Source: Epiperipatus broadwayi (lineage: Eukaryota; Onychophora; Udeonychophora; Euonychophora; Peripatidae). Taken from it: DNA of 64,000 bases. The DNA lies in NCBI GenBank assembly GCA_028023455.1, contig JAQFVV010000032.1, positions 3,947,366-4,011,365 on the forward strand. The letters run 5' to 3'. This document shows positions 61,997 through 64,000 of the stretch, piece after piece (the first letter of the stretch is position 1; each line of letters begins with the position of its first letter). Below the pieces are notes generated by a model. It searched no databases. It was not told where the DNA came from and saw only the letters and a program-made list of their open reading frames with translations. Position numbers and translations under genes: made by a program.

Positions 61997-63275
61997 TGAA
62001 GACAATTATTACATCTGAACTGTCAATCATTTTAAATGAAGACATGAGACATCCAATTAAATCTATGAAGCAGAGAAAAACTTCAAAAAATTATGATATT
62101 TTATTGATGTCTTAAAATAAACAAGTAAAAAAAATTTAAAATATTGTTGATAAAAGTATGTACCTAAAGTCTAAATGATAAAAATGTATCAGACGGTAAA
62201 ACAAATGCTGTAATAATACTAATATATAAAAAGGATGATAAAGAAGATATTGGAAATGTCAGAACTATCAGTACTTTATCAGTTTTATACAAAATCTTGA
62301 TAAAGATAATTAGTACTCAATACAGAAAATTTTGGAATCAAAATGTTGAGAGCAGTTATAAACAAAACCAAGGACTATTAATTATTCTTATGTTTGAAAA
62401 ATATAGATTATAAAAAGACATTTGATTCCACATATCAGTGATTCAAAATTTGGTTCATCAAGATATAGAGTTAGAATTTAGTCTTATTTCACAAAATATT
62501 TTCTAAAATGCAACAATAGTTATTATATTACTTGGAAAGACTAAGAAGATTAATATTGACAAAGGTATTTGACACGATTTATGAATTAAAATAAAATATT
62601 AATGTAACAAAAATATATGGAAATTATTTAAGTAATGTGTTGCAAAAATTATCAGATAAAAGTAAAAAGGTAAGACTAAAGATAAATACTTAAAAGACTA
62701 AAGTATGTTAAAAATTGATAATAAAGAAATAGAAAAAGTTAAAGTTTTCAAATACCTTGGTAAGATTATTTATGAAAATGAAATCATAGAATTAAACTTA
62801 GATGAAATACTTTTGGTAGAATTAATTTAATATTGAAACGAAATAAACCTATGTTTTTTTTTTTTAAAAAAGAGTTTAATAGATGTGTTTTACCAGTTCT
62901 TATTTACAGTTTTGAGCTTAAATATTTAACAAAAGAAAGATTTAAAAATGTGTGAGATTTCTCAATGAATTATGGATAGATCTATGTTGAGAATGACAGG
63001 AAGAAACAGCTGAATACTTTAATGAGATAAAAAACAGATGTCATTGATATCACTGAAAACATTAAGAAATTTAAATGAAATTGGACTGGACATATTTTTA
63101 GAAGCATACTAATAAGTAGACAGTTAAATTCTTAAAATGGACCTCAAATGATTAAAAGACCTAAAAAAAGATCACATATAAAATGAATAGATAGCTATTG
63201 ATCAGAGAAACTGGATTATAAATTTGAAGAGACCTTAAACCTGTAGTGAATCAATAATGATTGAAAATGGTATTG
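61995..63275 (+). pseudogene. Degenerate RTE LINE (copy 8, second part)
   Basis: Resumes at ATTACATCTGAACTGTCAATC (copy 1 at 2731) and covers RT and C-terminal relics: ATCAGTACTTTATCAGTTTTA near 62268, CAAATACCTTGGTAAGATT near 62749, then to AGACCTTAAACCTGTAGTGA and GATTGAAAATGG. Stops, frameshifts and an RT-core deletion are present. Confidence 0.8.
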
Positions 63276-64000
63276 ATGAATAAAGTGATATATGTACAGG
63301 AAGAGAAATTTGGGTTGAACTAATTATAATGAATTAGATAAAGTCTAAAATTAAATTTTATAAGGTTAGTTTCAATTAGCCTTGATGTATAATCCAAATT
63401 ACTTTTTACAAATATAATTGTAATTTTTTTAAAAATAGGCTGTTGATACTAATTTTTTATAATAATTATAAAATACATAGTCTTAAGAACTTATAAATGT
63501 TGACATATTTTTTATTGGAATTATAGTTAGTACTTCCATGACAAACTTAATATTGTTCATTTCACATGTTGATTAAAAAAAACACTGTTTTTTTATGAAT
63601 CCATTGTGTTGTATTGTTTATTTTATGAAAATGTAAAACTTTATTTGTATTTTTTATGGAATATAAGGATATTGTGATGTATTAGTTAGCAACCTTGATT
63701 TCCTTACCAATAGCTTGGAGATCCATGTTTGCCCAGTGAATGTTGAAAGCATTTTTAAGGTCATAAAAAAATTTATGATTTTTTTTTTTGAACAGCTAGT
63801 TCAGTTTGCTATTCAATATTAGCCAGTAAATACGTAACTAGCTATTATCAGTTGAAGGAAAAAATGTCTAGATTAATCTGAGATGATGTGTTGAGCTTGG
63901 ATGTCTTGATTGCCAAATCAAAAAATATATTATAAATAAAAAGTATTTTTTAACATGTAGGGGGCGACATATTTTTCCTTAGCTCAATACGTTATTTACT
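63276..64000. other. AT-rich DNA, no recognised gene
   Basis: No supported feature. A minus-strand stretch near 63775-63685 stays open for about 30 codons (LKNAFNIHWANMDLQAIG) and looks coding-like, possibly a LINE relic, but is too short to assign. Confidence 0.35.

Overview
The window is AT-rich nuclear DNA from an invertebrate animal, possibly an arthropod; the species cannot be named from sequence alone. The evidence is spliced exons with GT-AG borders, an RTE-type LINE family in many decay states, an animal-type Ty3/Gypsy element, MITE-like and SINE-like insertions, and very many TA, TAA, TATC and TC microsatellites. There is no sign of bacterial gene organisation and no CRISPR array. 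I found no functional RNA gene.

The only confident host gene is on the minus strand. Two exons (19608-19704 and 8120-8219) splice in phase and encode the C-lobe end of a receptor tyrosine kinase most like RET. They are separated by an 11.4 kb intron filled with transposons. The earlier kinase exons and the end of the protein were not found, so most of the window is probably intron or flank of this gene. A 42-nt microexon candidate lies at 52335-52376 on the same strand.

Layout. 1-8 kb: a nearly intact RTE LINE (two single-base frameshifts), a decayed tandem copy and a minus-strand 3' fragment. 8-20 kb: the kinase exons, a minus-strand LINE relic, and an RTE relic carrying an 85-bp tRNA-like SINE and a different LINE with a CCHC tail. 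A perfect 340-bp (TATC)85 tract and a C-rich block lie just upstream of the kinase exon. 21-27 kb: a diverged solo LTR of about 6 kb, itself carrying a TTAA-flanked insertion. 28.5-29.0 kb: a 500-N assembly gap. 29-44.6 kb: a full-length Ty3/Gypsy element of about 15.5 kb with unusually long LTRs (4.26 kb), an intact coiled-coil gag (714 aa), an intact pol (protease, RT, RNase H, integrase) and no env. 45-57.7 kb: LINE and RTE relics, two inverted-repeat elements and microsatellites. 57.8-60.5 kb: an unclassified block of clearly different composition. 61-63.3 kb: another RTE relic carrying a 0.6 kb foldback element.

The most notable item is the Gypsy family. It has LTRs of 4-6 kb with CCAAT and TATA boxes, a Gag with a long coiled coil and no zinc knuckle, a primer-binding-like site set 17 nt inside the LTR, and insertion into (TA)n DNA at every flank that can be read.
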